A stretch of 49,120 nt of DNA from Nitrososphaerota archaeon (GCA_016872015.1 VHBK01000007.1:1-49120); one strand, 5' to 3'; shown: positions 7,123 to 14,056, counted from the stretch's first letter. Notes: generated by a model not told the origin, from the letters alone. Numbers and translations are program-made.

Positions 7123-7854
7123 TTGTCAGAAATAACTATTGGAATTGCGGCAATTGCAGGACTGGGCTCATTTCTGGCGCCATGTATTTTGCCAGTGATT
7201 CCGGCATTTTTGGCATATATTTCCGGTACGACAATTACTGAGATCCAGAGAAACAACGGCACACTAAATCTCGCAGTAAACAGACTAAACATTTTGATAA
7301 ATACAGTATTTTTTGTTCTTGGATTTTCCATAGTTTTCTCAATATTTGGCGTAATACTAAACAGCGTACTAGTCAACAATGCAACCAATCTGGTTTCTAG
7401 TTTTAATCAGATAGGAGGTACAATAATTATCGGATTTGGAGCATTCATGTTATTGTCAACTAGAATTATGAAACTAAATTTTGAGAAAAAAATATTGCCA
7501 AAGGCTGGAAAGTCTAGCTATCCACTTTCATTTGTGTTTGGTTTAGCATTTGCAACTGGTTGGACTCCATGTATTGGTCCTATTCTTGGAAGCATTCTCA
7601 CATTGGCTGCAACTACACCAAGCCAGGCATTTACGCTATTACTTGCATATTCCGTTGGACTTGGCATTCCGTTTATTTTGATGGGTTTGTTCTTCTCAAA
7701 AATGACTCGAGTCATTAGATCAATTAGCAAACATTTGAAATATTATTCCATCATAATGGGCGGACTGATCATATTGCTTGGAATCCTAGTACTGACAAAC
7801 CAGCTTGCGAGAATAGCTAGTTTTCCCATTTTGAATGAATTGTTACTTGGGTGA
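7123..7854 (+). CDS. ccdA: CcdA/DsbD-like transmembrane thiol electron carrier
   Basis: A polytopic membrane protein of the cytochrome c biogenesis CcdA family that carries reducing equivalents across the membrane through two cysteines. One lies in the first membrane helix (FLAPCILPVIPAF) and one in TM4 (GWTPCIGPILGS); both Pro-Cys motifs are diagnostic. About six helices are visible. The frame extends to TTG 7108, but TTG 7123 (SEITIGIAAIAG) is preferred because CTTTAATAAA sits about 26 bp before it. The next gene, a membrane-anchored thioredoxin domain, starts 4 bp after the stop and is the likely acceptor of electrons. Confidence 0.88.
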   Translation: MSEITIGIAAIAGLGSFLAPCILPVIPAFLAYISGTTITEIQRNNGTLNLAVNRLNILINTVFFVLGFSIVFSIFGVILNSVLVNNATNLVSSFNQIGGTIIIGFGAFMLLSTRIMKLNFEKKILPKAGKSSYPLSFVFGLAFATGWTPCIGPILGSILTLAATTPSQAFTLLLAYSVGLGIPFILMGLFFSKMTRVIRSISKHLKYYSIIMGGLIILLGILVLTNQLARIASFPILNELLLG

Positions 7855-7858
7855 CATT

Positions 7859-8941
7859 ATGAGATCAGAGATAAGAACCGCAATAATCATGGGAACAATA
7901 ATTGCAGGACTAGTCGTTGGTCTAGGTGCCTATTTTTCTACATTGGATCAGATTCAGGATTTTAATGCGCAGGACATGTCCGAAATTGACAACAGTCACC
8001 TCAAAAAAGCCCCAGAACTAGTCGGAATTGCAGGCTATATCAACACCGATTCTCAGCTACAAGAAAAGCTCAAGGACAAAGTGGTTCTATATGATATCTG
8101 GACATATAGCTGCATAAACTGTCAGCGAACCCTGCCATACATTACAGCATGGGATGAGAAATATTCAGACCAAGGCCTAGTAATAATTGGAATACACTCA
8201 CCTGAATTTGAATTTGAGAAAGACATCAACAATGTAAAATTAGCGGTGGAAAAATTTGGAATAGAGTATCCCGTTGTGTTAGACAATGACAAAAAAACTT
8301 GGGACGCATTTGAAAATAGATACTGGCCAAGGAAATATCTTGCAGACGATGAAGGATACATCAGATATGATCATATTGGTGAAGGAGCATATGACGAAAC
8401 TGAAAGAATCATTCAGGAATTATTAAAAGAGCGAGCAGAAAGAATGGGTATCAAAGTAGCGTCAGCTCAACCACTAGTAGACATTGAACAATACAAACAC
8501 GGATCACGCACTCCAGAATTGTATTTTGGTTATGACTTTGCATTTGGCCGAAGCCAAATTGGAAACCCGGAGGGATTCAGGCCAGGCCAGGAAGTAACTT
8601 ACACAATACCAGACAAACTACATGAAAATAATTTCTACATGGAAGGAACTTGGAAAAATCTTGATGATAGAATGATTCTAACATCAGAGTCAGGCAGAAT
8701 TATTTTGCCATACTTTGCAAAAGAAGTAAACATTGTGGCTTCCGGTGAATCAGAACTAGAAATATTATTGGATGGTAAAATGATTTCAGAGCAACACTCT
8801 GGCACAGATGTCAATGATGGTCAAACAATCATCAAAGAGTCCACACTGTATAATCTAGTCAGTATTGAAGAGTCATCATCTCATGTATTAGAAATTCAGG
8901 CAAAATCAGGCTTTGAAATCTATACATTTACCTTTGGTTAG
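7859..8941 (+). CDS. Membrane-anchored thioredoxin-domain protein, DipZ-like
   Basis: The ATG at 7859 gives 360 aa. An N-terminal membrane anchor (about 5-30) is followed by a TlpA/redoxin domain with the redox motif CINC in DIWTYSCINCQRTLP, then WPRKYLAD carrying the cis-Pro-like loop, and a C-terminal beta-rich domain (from about RTPELYFGY) as in the DipZ C-terminus. In DipZ proteins CcdA and thioredoxin domains are fused; here they are separate adjacent genes. The likely role is extracytoplasmic disulfide reduction or isomerisation, perhaps for Cys-rich or copper proteins. Confidence 0.85.
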   Translation: MRSEIRTAIIMGTIIAGLVVGLGAYFSTLDQIQDFNAQDMSEIDNSHLKKAPELVGIAGYINTDSQLQEKLKDKVVLYDIWTYSCINCQRTLPYITAWDEKYSDQGLVIIGIHSPEFEFEKDINNVKLAVEKFGIEYPVVLDNDKKTWDAFENRYWPRKYLADDEGYIRYDHIGEGAYDETERIIQELLKERAERMGIKVASAQPLVDIEQYKHGSRTPELYFGYDFAFGRSQIGNPEGFRPGQEVTYTIPDKLHENNFYMEGTWKNLDDRMILTSESGRIILPYFAKEVNIVASGESELEILLDGKMISEQHSGTDVNDGQTIIKESTLYNLVSIEESSSHVLEIQAKSGFEIYTFTFG

Positions 8942-8943
8942 AC

Positions 8944-9008
8944 TTGTAACCATGCCCCCTTGTAACCAGAGTTACACTGTCCAAGGTTACAAATTTCTTT
9001 AAAACCAA
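8944..9008 (+). promoter_or_regulatory. Promoter dyad upstream of the cdvB-like gene
   Basis: TTGTAACC occurs at 8944-8951 and 8960-8967 as a direct repeat spaced 16 bp, and GGTTACAA at 8985-8992 is the exact inverse of the second copy (17-bp spacer, 33 bp overall). A TATA-like CTTTAAAACC follows at about 8997-9006, roughly 26 bp before the ATG at 9027. The half-sites resemble but do not equal the BirA half-site, which has one more A. A dedicated regulator binding just upstream of BRE/TATA is likely. Confidence 0.6.
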
Positions 9009-9026
9009 TTTTTCAAGCACTACAGC

Positions 9027-9677
9027 ATGGGGTCATTAAGCGACAAATGGAATGATTTTGGAAGATCAGAGAGCCTCACACAAAAAATTGTCGATAAAGT
9101 AAAGCCAGACGTCCCACTCAAAAACAAAATCGACGTAGCCCAGAAAAATCTACAATTACAAATTGTCAAACTAGATGGAATTTCCCAAAAGATAAAACAA
9201 AAACATGATTACATTTTCAACAAAATAGTTTCTGCACAAAAATCAAACAACAACTTACATGCAAAAGCATATGCAACTGAATTACTAGAAATTAGAAAAA
9301 TGCACAACATGGTAAACGGCGCAAAACTCGCACTAGAGCAGATTCAGCTCAGATTAAACACAGTATCAGAGCTAGGCGACATAGTAGTGACATTGAGCCC
9401 ATGCATGTCGGTAATCAAGGGACTAGGCAGCTCACTTTCTGGAATAATGCCAGAGGCAACGTCATCAATGCAAAACCTCTCACAAATACTAGGTGATGTG
9501 TTAACAGGATCTTCAATGAATGCTGCAGATACAACAGTGTCTACGTATAGTTCGAACTCAGACACACTTGCAATACTAGAAGAAGCACAAGCAGTAATTG
9601 AGGGCCAGGCAAGAGCAAGCATTCCAGAGCCGCCAACTAGCGTAGCTAGTCAAGTAAGAAGAGAGTCAATCATTTAG
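9027..9677 (+). CDS. ESCRT-III / Snf7-family protein (CdvB paralogue)
   Basis: A 216-aa protein with the helical ESCRT-III core: a basic N-terminus followed by long amphipathic helices (about 20-130) with the heptad-rich segment LQLQIVKLDGISQKIKQKHD and the region LALEQIQLRLNTVSELGDIVVTLSP typical of archaeal CdvB proteins. It continues to an acidic C-terminal helix (TLAILEEAQAVIEG) and a Pro-containing tail IPEPPTSVAS. These proteins polymerise at membranes in cell division. No winged-helix domain follows the core. No cdvA or cdvC is adjacent, so this is probably an accessory paralogue with its own promoter. Confidence 0.85.
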   Translation: MGSLSDKWNDFGRSESLTQKIVDKVKPDVPLKNKIDVAQKNLQLQIVKLDGISQKIKQKHDYIFNKIVSAQKSNNNLHAKAYATELLEIRKMHNMVNGAKLALEQIQLRLNTVSELGDIVVTLSPCMSVIKGLGSSLSGIMPEATSSMQNLSQILGDVLTGSSMNAADTTVSTYSSNSDTLAILEEAQAVIEGQARASIPEPPTSVASQVRRESII

Positions 9678-10005
9678 ATTTCTTTTTACTTTTTTCAATT
9701 AGAATTTTCTTTATTCTAGAAATTGTTGGGTAGCTGTATCCGCGGCGCCTGTAATTTGAGATCATCATTTTCCAGTTTTTTAGACGCCACTGTGCCTGCT
9801 CGTTTGTTATAGAGTGAATTTCTTTTTGGATGATGCTTTTTCTACCCACCTTGAGAACTCCTGCGTCTTTTGCAGACCAACGGTTCTTGGCAAATTTGAG
9901 GCCTGATAGTATTTCTTCTATTGGCATTGCTCTAAAACAGTCTTCAATTACCTTGAGCTGAGCATCAGACGGCGCCTTTTGCACTTCAAGTTTTATCTCA
10001 TCCAT
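9670..10005 (-). CDS. Hypothetical basic protein (111 aa)
   Basis: Not recognised. The first half is helical and mildly acidic; the C-terminal half is very basic and ends KKILIEKSKKKSK, suggesting nucleic-acid contact. The segment SAKDAGVLKVGRKSIIQKEIHSI could be a helix-turn-helix, but this is weak. It converges on the ESCRT-III gene, overlapping by 8 bp. The ATG at 10003-10005 is the only good start. Confidence 0.6.
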   Translation of the reverse strand: MDEIKLEVQKAPSDAQLKVIEDCFRAMPIEEILSGLKFAKNRWSAKDAGVLKVGRKSIIQKEIHSITNEQAQWRLKNWKMMISNYRRRGYSYPTISRIKKILIEKSKKKSK

Positions 10006-10140
10006 GCATGGCGAAATATGTTATTTCTTAATAGATGGCTGATAAGCTAGTTTTAACAAAATGCCAAGCGTGTGTTTTACCAACTTGTTTGTTCGTATGA
10101 TACAAAACACATGATATTATGTGTCAATGCAAGATATAAC

Positions 10141-10551
10141 ATGGTAGAAAAGCAACTACAAAAAAAAGACTTGCAGATAGGAGAAGATGATCCATTTGGA
10201 ATTCAGGTCAGAAAACTGTATTTCCGGGAGGAAGAAACAGATACTCGAGAACATTCTGAAAAAGTCAAAGACAAATTTGTAGAGGCTGGAAATGATACCA
10301 GAAATGCAAATCAATTTGTGAAATTCGTAAATGCACATTTGCAAGACAAAGTATCAAAGCTTGAAAAAATCAAAGCAGAGCAAAACAGATTTTGGGGTGA
10401 AATGGACATGTTCAAGGCAGAACCAAAACAACCAACCAACACCAGGCCAGAAATAGAAGAAGCCATGATAGTGCGAGATCTATCTACAATGATAAACAAA
10501 TACGGCGTTGAAAAACTAATCAGCGCACTAGACAAAATATCAAAACAATAA
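10141..10551 (+). CDS. Hypothetical charged helical protein (136 aa)
   Basis: Not recognised. The frame is open from 10072, but the residues before MVEKQLQ look non-coding, so ATG 10141 is preferred. The protein is hydrophilic: an acidic N-terminus, a predicted coiled-coil segment around NAHLQDKVSKLEKIKAEQNRF and a C-terminal helix ending LISALDKISKQ. No signal peptide or membrane segment is present. A decayed gene follows on the same strand 36 bp downstream. Confidence 0.6.
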   Translation: MVEKQLQKKDLQIGEDDPFGIQVRKLYFREEETDTREHSEKVKDKFVEAGNDTRNANQFVKFVNAHLQDKVSKLEKIKAEQNRFWGEMDMFKAEPKQPTNTRPEIEEAMIVRDLSTMINKYGVEKLISALDKISKQ

Positions 10552-10587
10552 CAAAATCCAAGTACCATAACACACAATATCATTTTG

Positions 10588-10946
10588 ATGCGAGTCTTTT
10601 ATTCGCAAAAAACAGAACAAGTAATCAGAATCCAGTTGACACAATGGCGACAAATGATACAAGAACACCTGACTCAAAAACATCGAGACCTATCAGACAA
10701 CTGAAAAACTTTTGCCCTAGGTGAGCGAATAAAAACAGATGGAAAAGATCTTCAAAACCTCAAGGAACTGCCCCCAGAAGCAATAAAGCTAGGCTATGAA
10801 TTTTCAGTGGCACTGCAAGAGCGAAATATGCTCTGGCGCTGGAAATCATAGAAAAAATAGAAAAACTACCCAGGATTGAAAAAGGGACAAATCAGCAGAG
10901 GTTCTTCAAGATAAGCACGACATCCTCTGACTTTTTACTTTTTTAA
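10588..10946 (+). pseudogene. Decayed gene with a nonsense codon and a frameshift
   Basis: From ATG 10588 a frame runs 38 codons to TGA 10702-10704, then stays open in frame for about 48 more codons (KTFALGERIKTDGKD...). The -1 frame from the ...KYALALEIIEKIEKL region then continues to TAA 10944-10946. Joined together these give one helical protein of about 118 aa. Composition matches neighbouring genes, so this looks like a recently inactivated hypothetical gene rather than random sequence. No family recognised. Confidence 0.55.
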
Positions 10947-10960
10947 ACTAAAAAATAGAA

Positions 10961-11233
10961 TTATTGCCCTTTAATTTTCAGTAATTCTTGGTGTGTGTAT
11001 GTATCGTATGGAGATTTGAATGTCTTTGACTTGAAGTTCCATTTGAAATACGGTTGACCTTCGCATAATTGATCACCACAGACACTATTTCCCATCCATT
11101 TTGAGATTTTGTGTCTCTGCAGACCTTTACCTGAGGACTTTTTCGCTTCTGCAAATTGTCCTGCCTCGAGTGCATTAATTACTGTCATTGACAATAATAT
11201 GCTGACTCCAATTAATGCTGCTAATTTGAGCAT
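10961..11233 (-). CDS. Small secreted protein with VCGDxLC motif (90 aa)
   Basis: It has an N-terminal signal peptide (MLKLAALIGVSILLSMTVINALEAG). The mature part contains HKISKWMGNSVCGDQLC and a basic/aromatic tail. The two cysteines four apart could bind a metal or form a disulfide. It is a paralogue of the next gene upstream (11325-11549), sharing the HK-SKW-VCGD-LC signature. ATTAATTAATAC lies about 26 bp before the ATG, and a copy of the palindromic motif lies at 11282-11303. Function unknown; copper binding is conceivable in this lineage but unproven. Confidence 0.75.
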   Translation of the reverse strand: MLKLAALIGVSILLSMTVINALEAGQFAEAKKSSGKGLQRHKISKWMGNSVCGDQLCEGQPYFKWNFKSKTFKSPYDTYTHQELLKIKGQ

Positions 11234-11281
11234 GTTTTAGCTGAACTTTATTGTATTAATTAATCCATCCATTTATCGATA

Positions 11282-11303
11282 TTTCAAAATTCGAATTTAG
11301 AAA
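11282..11303 (+). promoter_or_regulatory. Palindromic motif copy A, upstream of the secreted 90-aa gene
   Basis: Half-sites TTTCAAAATTC and GAATTTAGAAA abut; 10 of 11 positions are symmetric. It lies about 50 bp upstream of the start at 11233 and about 22 bp beyond its TATA-like box. Confidence 0.65.
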
Positions 11304-11324
11304 CAAAATATTTTAAAGATGTGA

Positions 11325-11549
11325 TTATCGGGGAGTCTTACTTTTTCCAATGTATTGCTTAACTCTTGAGAATGATTCATCAGGGCACAATTCATCACCG
11401 CATACTTTTTTTGTCCATTTGCTGAATTTGTGCTTTGGAGAGTCTTTTGCCGGCTTTGCGTCTGCGGGTTGATCAGCTGAGAATCCCATCAATAACGCGC
11501 CAGAAAGCAATACTGCCATTGCTACAAGACCCATTGTTTTAGCAGCCAT
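11325..11549 (-). CDS. Small secreted protein with VCGDxLC motif, paralogue (74 aa)
   Basis: A signal peptide (MAAKTMGLVAMAVLLSGALLMGFSADQPADA) is followed by a short basic mature region HKFSKWTKKVCGDELCPDES. The motif aligns directly with that of the 90-aa protein downstream, so the pair arose by duplication. CAATTAATAAG about 26 bp before the ATG would serve a leaderless transcript, and palindromic motif copy B lies just upstream. The shared motif and shared promoter element suggest co-regulation. Function unknown. Confidence 0.75.
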   Translation of the reverse strand: MAAKTMGLVAMAVLLSGALLMGFSADQPADAKPAKDSPKHKFSKWTKKVCGDELCPDESFSRVKQYIGKSKTPR

Positions 11550-11595
11550 GTTAAACGTATCAATTGCTGTCTTATTAATTGATCATTTTGTAATG

Positions 11596-11617
11596 TTTCA
11601 AAACTCGAATTTAGCAA
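11596..11617 (+). promoter_or_regulatory. Palindromic motif copy B, upstream of the secreted 74-aa gene
   Basis: Half-sites TTTCAAAACTC and GAATTTAGCAA; more diverged than the other copies (8 of 11 symmetric positions). It is about 47 bp upstream of the start at 11549, nearly the same distance as copy A from its gene. Confidence 0.6.
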
Positions 11618-11623
11618 TATTTG

Positions 11624-12055
11624 TCATTTGTGCCTAGAATTCAACGCGTCACGAATCATCTTTTTGTGGTGTGGTAGGGTCTTGTCAGGCAGCCTTGTAA
11701 AAAACCCATAATCGTCACTTTGGTAATCTGTCTTGATTTTTCCCTTTGATGGTACCACTATGAATCCATGTGAGACATCATGACGGAATTTGTTGATGCT
11801 CTCATAGACTCCAACAAATCTTTTGATTTTCACATTGAGGTTTAGCTCTTCTTTTGCGGATCTTTTGACTGCACCTTGCAGAGTTTCATCCTTGTGTACC
11901 ATGCTTCCAGGAAGATGCCAGTATCCCTTGTATGGATTTCTGGTTCTTCTAGTCAGCAGGACAGACTTACCATCAAGTATTATCAGGTCAACGCATGAAA
12001 AAGCAAAATACTTTCTAAAGTGTTCATAGTCTTTTTGCGGTGCTTTTTTGACCAA
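11624..12055 (-). CDS. Nudix hydrolase, GDP-mannose mannosyl hydrolase-like
   Basis: A 143-aa Nudix fold. The stretch RRTRNPYKGYWHLPGSMVHKDETL matches the pattern of GDP-mannose mannosyl hydrolases (NRPxxGYWxVPGGxxxKDETL). The Nudix box is atypical: the first conserved Gly is Ser and the RE pair reads RS, but the metal-binding EE (SAKEELNL) is kept. GDP-mannose hydrolases also deviate in this box. Expected role: hydrolysis of nucleotide sugars or another nucleotide diphosphate in the cytosol. The start is TTG at 12053-12055; a GC-rich segment lies directly upstream. Confidence 0.8.
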   Translation of the reverse strand: MVKKAPQKDYEHFRKYFAFSCVDLIILDGKSVLLTRRTRNPYKGYWHLPGSMVHKDETLQGAVKRSAKEELNLNVKIKRFVGVYESINKFRHDVSHGFIVVPSKGKIKTDYQSDDYGFFTRLPDKTLPHHKKMIRDALNSRHK

Positions 12056-12625
12056 AATTGCGTCAGACCCCCCACTTTTTGGAATAAAACTGGGCTAAAT
12101 TAACCAATTCCGTACGCCTAAAAATCCAAGATTTGGCAGAAATTTTGTCAATATTAGAAAACATCAAATTTTGCAAAATCATTCGTAAATGCTAAACCCC
12201 CCGGTACGGAGTCCCGGCTTACTCATGTGGTGATTTTTTCAAAAATGCTCAAAAACTACGGGGGTTTAACGTTTGTTCGTAACTAATGCGGCCAAGTGTC
12301 AAAACACCCCCATTGCCTAGCTAGGGACCTTGTAATTATTTTTGATACGAGTAAAAGCTAAACCCCAGACTTTTTAGTATTTTTGCCATTTTTTGGTATT
12401 ATTTCTTGATATCCAAATGGAGTTTACTGGAGGTTTTTTGAGAAAATGCCCTCATTTCTTTATATGCTAAAATGGAAAATAATGGTAAATTTTTGGCAAA
12501 ACTAGACAGGTTTTGTATTATCATAACTATGCAGAACTAGGCAGTTTTGTGCGTGTTTTGACGGCATCATAATTTAACACTGGTAGTACCAGGGTTAAAC
12601 TAGTCTGAAACAGTGTATGATTTTT
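12056..12625. other. Long non-coding stretch with GC-rich repeats, candidate RNA region
   Basis: No credible ORF. GC-rich islands stand out from the AT-rich background. GCTAAACCCCCC (12191-12202) can pair with GGGGGTTTAAC (12260-12270), and another GCTAAACCCC occurs at 12357-12364 and onward, so the central segment could pair with either flank. CGGTACGGAGTCCCGG, GTGTCAAAACAC and CCTAGCTAGG are further short dyads. At 12573-12599 TTTAACACTGGTA/TACCAGGGTTAAA is a 13-bp inverted repeat with a one-base centre and one mismatch. A structured RNA or a relic is possible; I see no proof of transcription. Confidence 0.4.
12573..12599. terminator. Strong inverted repeat downstream of the minus-strand membrane ORF
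   Basis: Arms of 13 bp (TTTAACACTGGTA and TACCAGGGTTAAA) with one mismatch and a single-base centre. It lies 27 bp beyond the stop of the ORF at 12626. There is no T run, so either a palindromic protein site or a 3'-end structure is possible. Confidence 0.4.
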
Positions 12626-12856
12626 TCACATAATTATTGTGTATGCTAGACCACCGTAAAGAACGCCTATTGTCATTATCCCAATAAAGAACGCATTTTG
12701 CAAGACCTTCAAAAGATAGTGATAAAACCGGATAACGTTGACTTTGGCTGCAAAAATCACCTGCAGTCCTACCATCGACATTGCCAAAAATGTAATAATT
12801 CCACCTTGAATTATGGCTGCAATAATAAAGCGACTTCCCCAAGTACTTTTTTGTAC
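12626..12856 (-). pseudogene. Disrupted two-to-three-span membrane protein
   Basis: The frame encodes STWGSRF, then two long hydrophobic stretches (FIIAAIIQGGIITFLAMSMV and AFFIGIMTIGVLYGGLAYTIIM) joined by KVNVIRFYHYLLK, and ends TGA at 12626-12628. No ATG, GTG or TTG precedes the first hydrophobic segment. The nearest ATG (12881-12883) is in frame but separated by TAA at 12857-12859 after eight codons. Either the gene is inactivated by this stop or it uses an unusual start. The longest ORF in another frame (12600-12842) has no membrane pattern and is probably a shadow. Confidence 0.5.
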
Positions 12857-12872
12857 TTACACAATTTTGTGT
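12841..12872. repeat. Two adjacent perfect palindromes at the 5' end of the disrupted membrane ORF
   Basis: AAGTAC-TTTTTT-GTACTT (12841-12858) and ACACAA-TT-TTGTGT (12859-12872) sit side by side with no gap. They cover the in-frame TAA and the first codons. They may be an operator pair, with the true start lying downstream. Confidence 0.45.
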
Positions 12873-12909
12873 GATAGTACCATGATAAAGCGCTGTTTGT
12901 GAAAAATAA

Positions 12910-13158
12910 TTAGTTAGTCAGAGTTACCTTTTCGCGGTTTTCTATTATTTCTATTTCTATTGTTTCCAGTGGGTCTTCTACCTGGTTTCGCCTAATTGAT
13001 AATAGCTTGGGTTTCTCAAAGTCTACGGTACAGTCAGGGCATGCATAAACTAGGACCCGGTGTTCGTTAGGTGCCTTTGGGTTTGATAGTCTAGGGTAAT
13101 ATGTCAGTCTACCGCCGCAATCAATACAATAACGGTTGGCCCTTCTAGTTCTGGCCAT
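12910..13158 (-). CDS. Small zinc-ribbon protein (82 aa)
   Basis: CIDCGG near the N-terminus and CPDC about 28 residues later form a CxxC...CxxC zinc ribbon; an acidic beta-strand-like tail (ETIEIEIIENREKVTL) follows. The N-terminus MARTRRANR is basic. It is preceded by a clear ribosome binding site (GGAGG, 8 bp before the ATG), unlike the leaderless genes around it. Function unknown; nucleic-acid binding or protein-protein contact is typical of such ribbons. Confidence 0.75.
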   Translation of the reverse strand: MARTRRANRYCIDCGGRLTYYPRLSNPKAPNEHRVLVYACPDCTVDFEKPKLLSIRRNQVEDPLETIEIEIIENREKVTLTN

Positions 13159-13249
13159 TGTAAACCTCCTGCATTATTGGGTATCTGCGATCAGATATTA
13201 GATCGGTTCGGTCTAAATGTGTAAACTAGAACGGTTGCAACGATCAATG

Positions 13250-13271
13250 TTTCAAAACTCGAATTTAGAAA
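13250..13271 (+). promoter_or_regulatory. Palindromic motif copy C, upstream of the zinc-ribbon gene
   Basis: Half-sites TTTCAAAACTC and GAATTTAGAAA; nearly the same sequence as copy B. It is about 92 bp upstream of the zinc-ribbon start. Copies C and D are 82 bp apart in the same orientation. Confidence 0.6.
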
Positions 13272-13331
13272 TATTGTAAATCATATCGGTGTAAACTGGA
13301 TTAGATGATTTTACATCAGCAAAAATAAATG

Positions 13332-13353
13332 TTTCAGAATTCGAATTTAGAAA
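13332..13353 (+). promoter_or_regulatory. Palindromic motif copy D, immediately downstream of tRNA-Asn
   Basis: Half-sites TTTCAGAATTC and GAATTTAGAAA (9 of 11 symmetric). It begins 5 bp after the encoded CCA end of tRNA-Asn, so here it could also act at the tRNA 3' end. Confidence 0.6.
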
Positions 13354-13358
13354 GATTA

Positions 13359-13435
13359 TGGCGCCGCCCGTCAGACTTGAACTGACGACCCCCTGATTAA
13401 CAGTCAGGCGCTCTACCACGCTGAGCTAGGGCGGC
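13359..13435 (-). tRNA. tRNA-Asn (GTT anticodon) with encoded CCA
   Basis: On the minus strand a full cloverleaf is visible: acceptor GCCGCCC pairing with GGGCGGC, D-arm with AGCTCAGCGTGGTAGAGC, anticodon stem CCTGA/TCAGG with loop CTGTTAA (anticodon GTT, Asn), and T-arm GTCAG-TTCAAGT-CTGAC. The discriminator is G and the CCA end is encoded at 13359-13361. No intron. A TATA-like GAATTAAATC lies about 30 bp upstream. Confidence 0.95.
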
Positions 13436-13498
13436 ACGAAGATTGTGCTTGGCGCATGCGATTTAATTCTTGCGAGTATTGATTCTAAAATGAAAAAA

Positions 13499-14056
13499 TT
13501 ATTTTTCTATGCCTTTTGCTTTGTGGTACTGATATACCCCATCTAGGAAAACGCGGTGATCCTTGTTCTTGACTTTGGTTACTGCCTCGATTTCAGCAGC
13601 AGTTTGTGTGACGTCATTGAGAACTGGGCCTGTGACTGTGATGTCATCACCTTTTGATACTACTTTGGTTGCGCCGTGGATTTTTGCCACGCGTGGTGCT
13701 CGCTCGCCTTGAAAGTTCTCAACTAGTACTAGCTTGTCCTTTGTTTTTACTGTGATTGGAAAGTGTGCATATACTATTTTCATTTTTATGGTATAGCCGT
13801 TGATTACGCCGTCGCAGAGGTTTCTGACCAGGGATAGCGCGGTGTTTGCTATTGCATAGTATTTTTTTCTGGCATTGATTGCCTTGATTGACACCTTACC
13901 ATCAGAGACTGACATTTCCACTGGAATTTTCTTGAAATTCTTGTAGACTTTGCCTAGTGGGCCTTCAACTAGCAACATGTGCTTGTTTAGTGTGACTTTG
14001 ACTTTTTGCGGCACTTCAAATGTTGTTTGAAATACTTCTTCCTGCTTAGTAGACAT
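13499..14056 (-). CDS. rpl6: Large ribosomal subunit protein uL6
   Basis: A 185-aa L6 homologue with two tandem L6 folds. The N-terminal half shows VTLNKHMLLVEGPLGKVYKNF; the second half contains the family signature VLVENFQGERAPRVAKIHG and the terminal DHRVFLDGVYQYHKAKG typical of archaeal L6. It binds 23S rRNA near the factor-binding site. It overlaps rps8 by 11 bp and is the last ribosomal gene of this cluster; tRNA-Asn follows instead of the usual L32e/L19e/L18/S5 genes. Confidence 0.93.
   Translation of the reverse strand: MSTKQEEVFQTTFEVPQKVKVTLNKHMLLVEGPLGKVYKNFKKIPVEMSVSDGKVSIKAINARKKYYAIANTALSLVRNLCDGVINGYTIKMKIVYAHFPITVKTKDKLVLVENFQGERAPRVAKIHGATKVVSKGDDITVTGPVLNDVTQTAAEIEAVTKVKNKDHRVFLDGVYQYHKAKGIEK

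Noticed and set aside
12600-12842. 80-aa ORF on the minus strand
   Set aside because: The neighbouring frame encodes clear transmembrane helices; this frame has no protein-like pattern.
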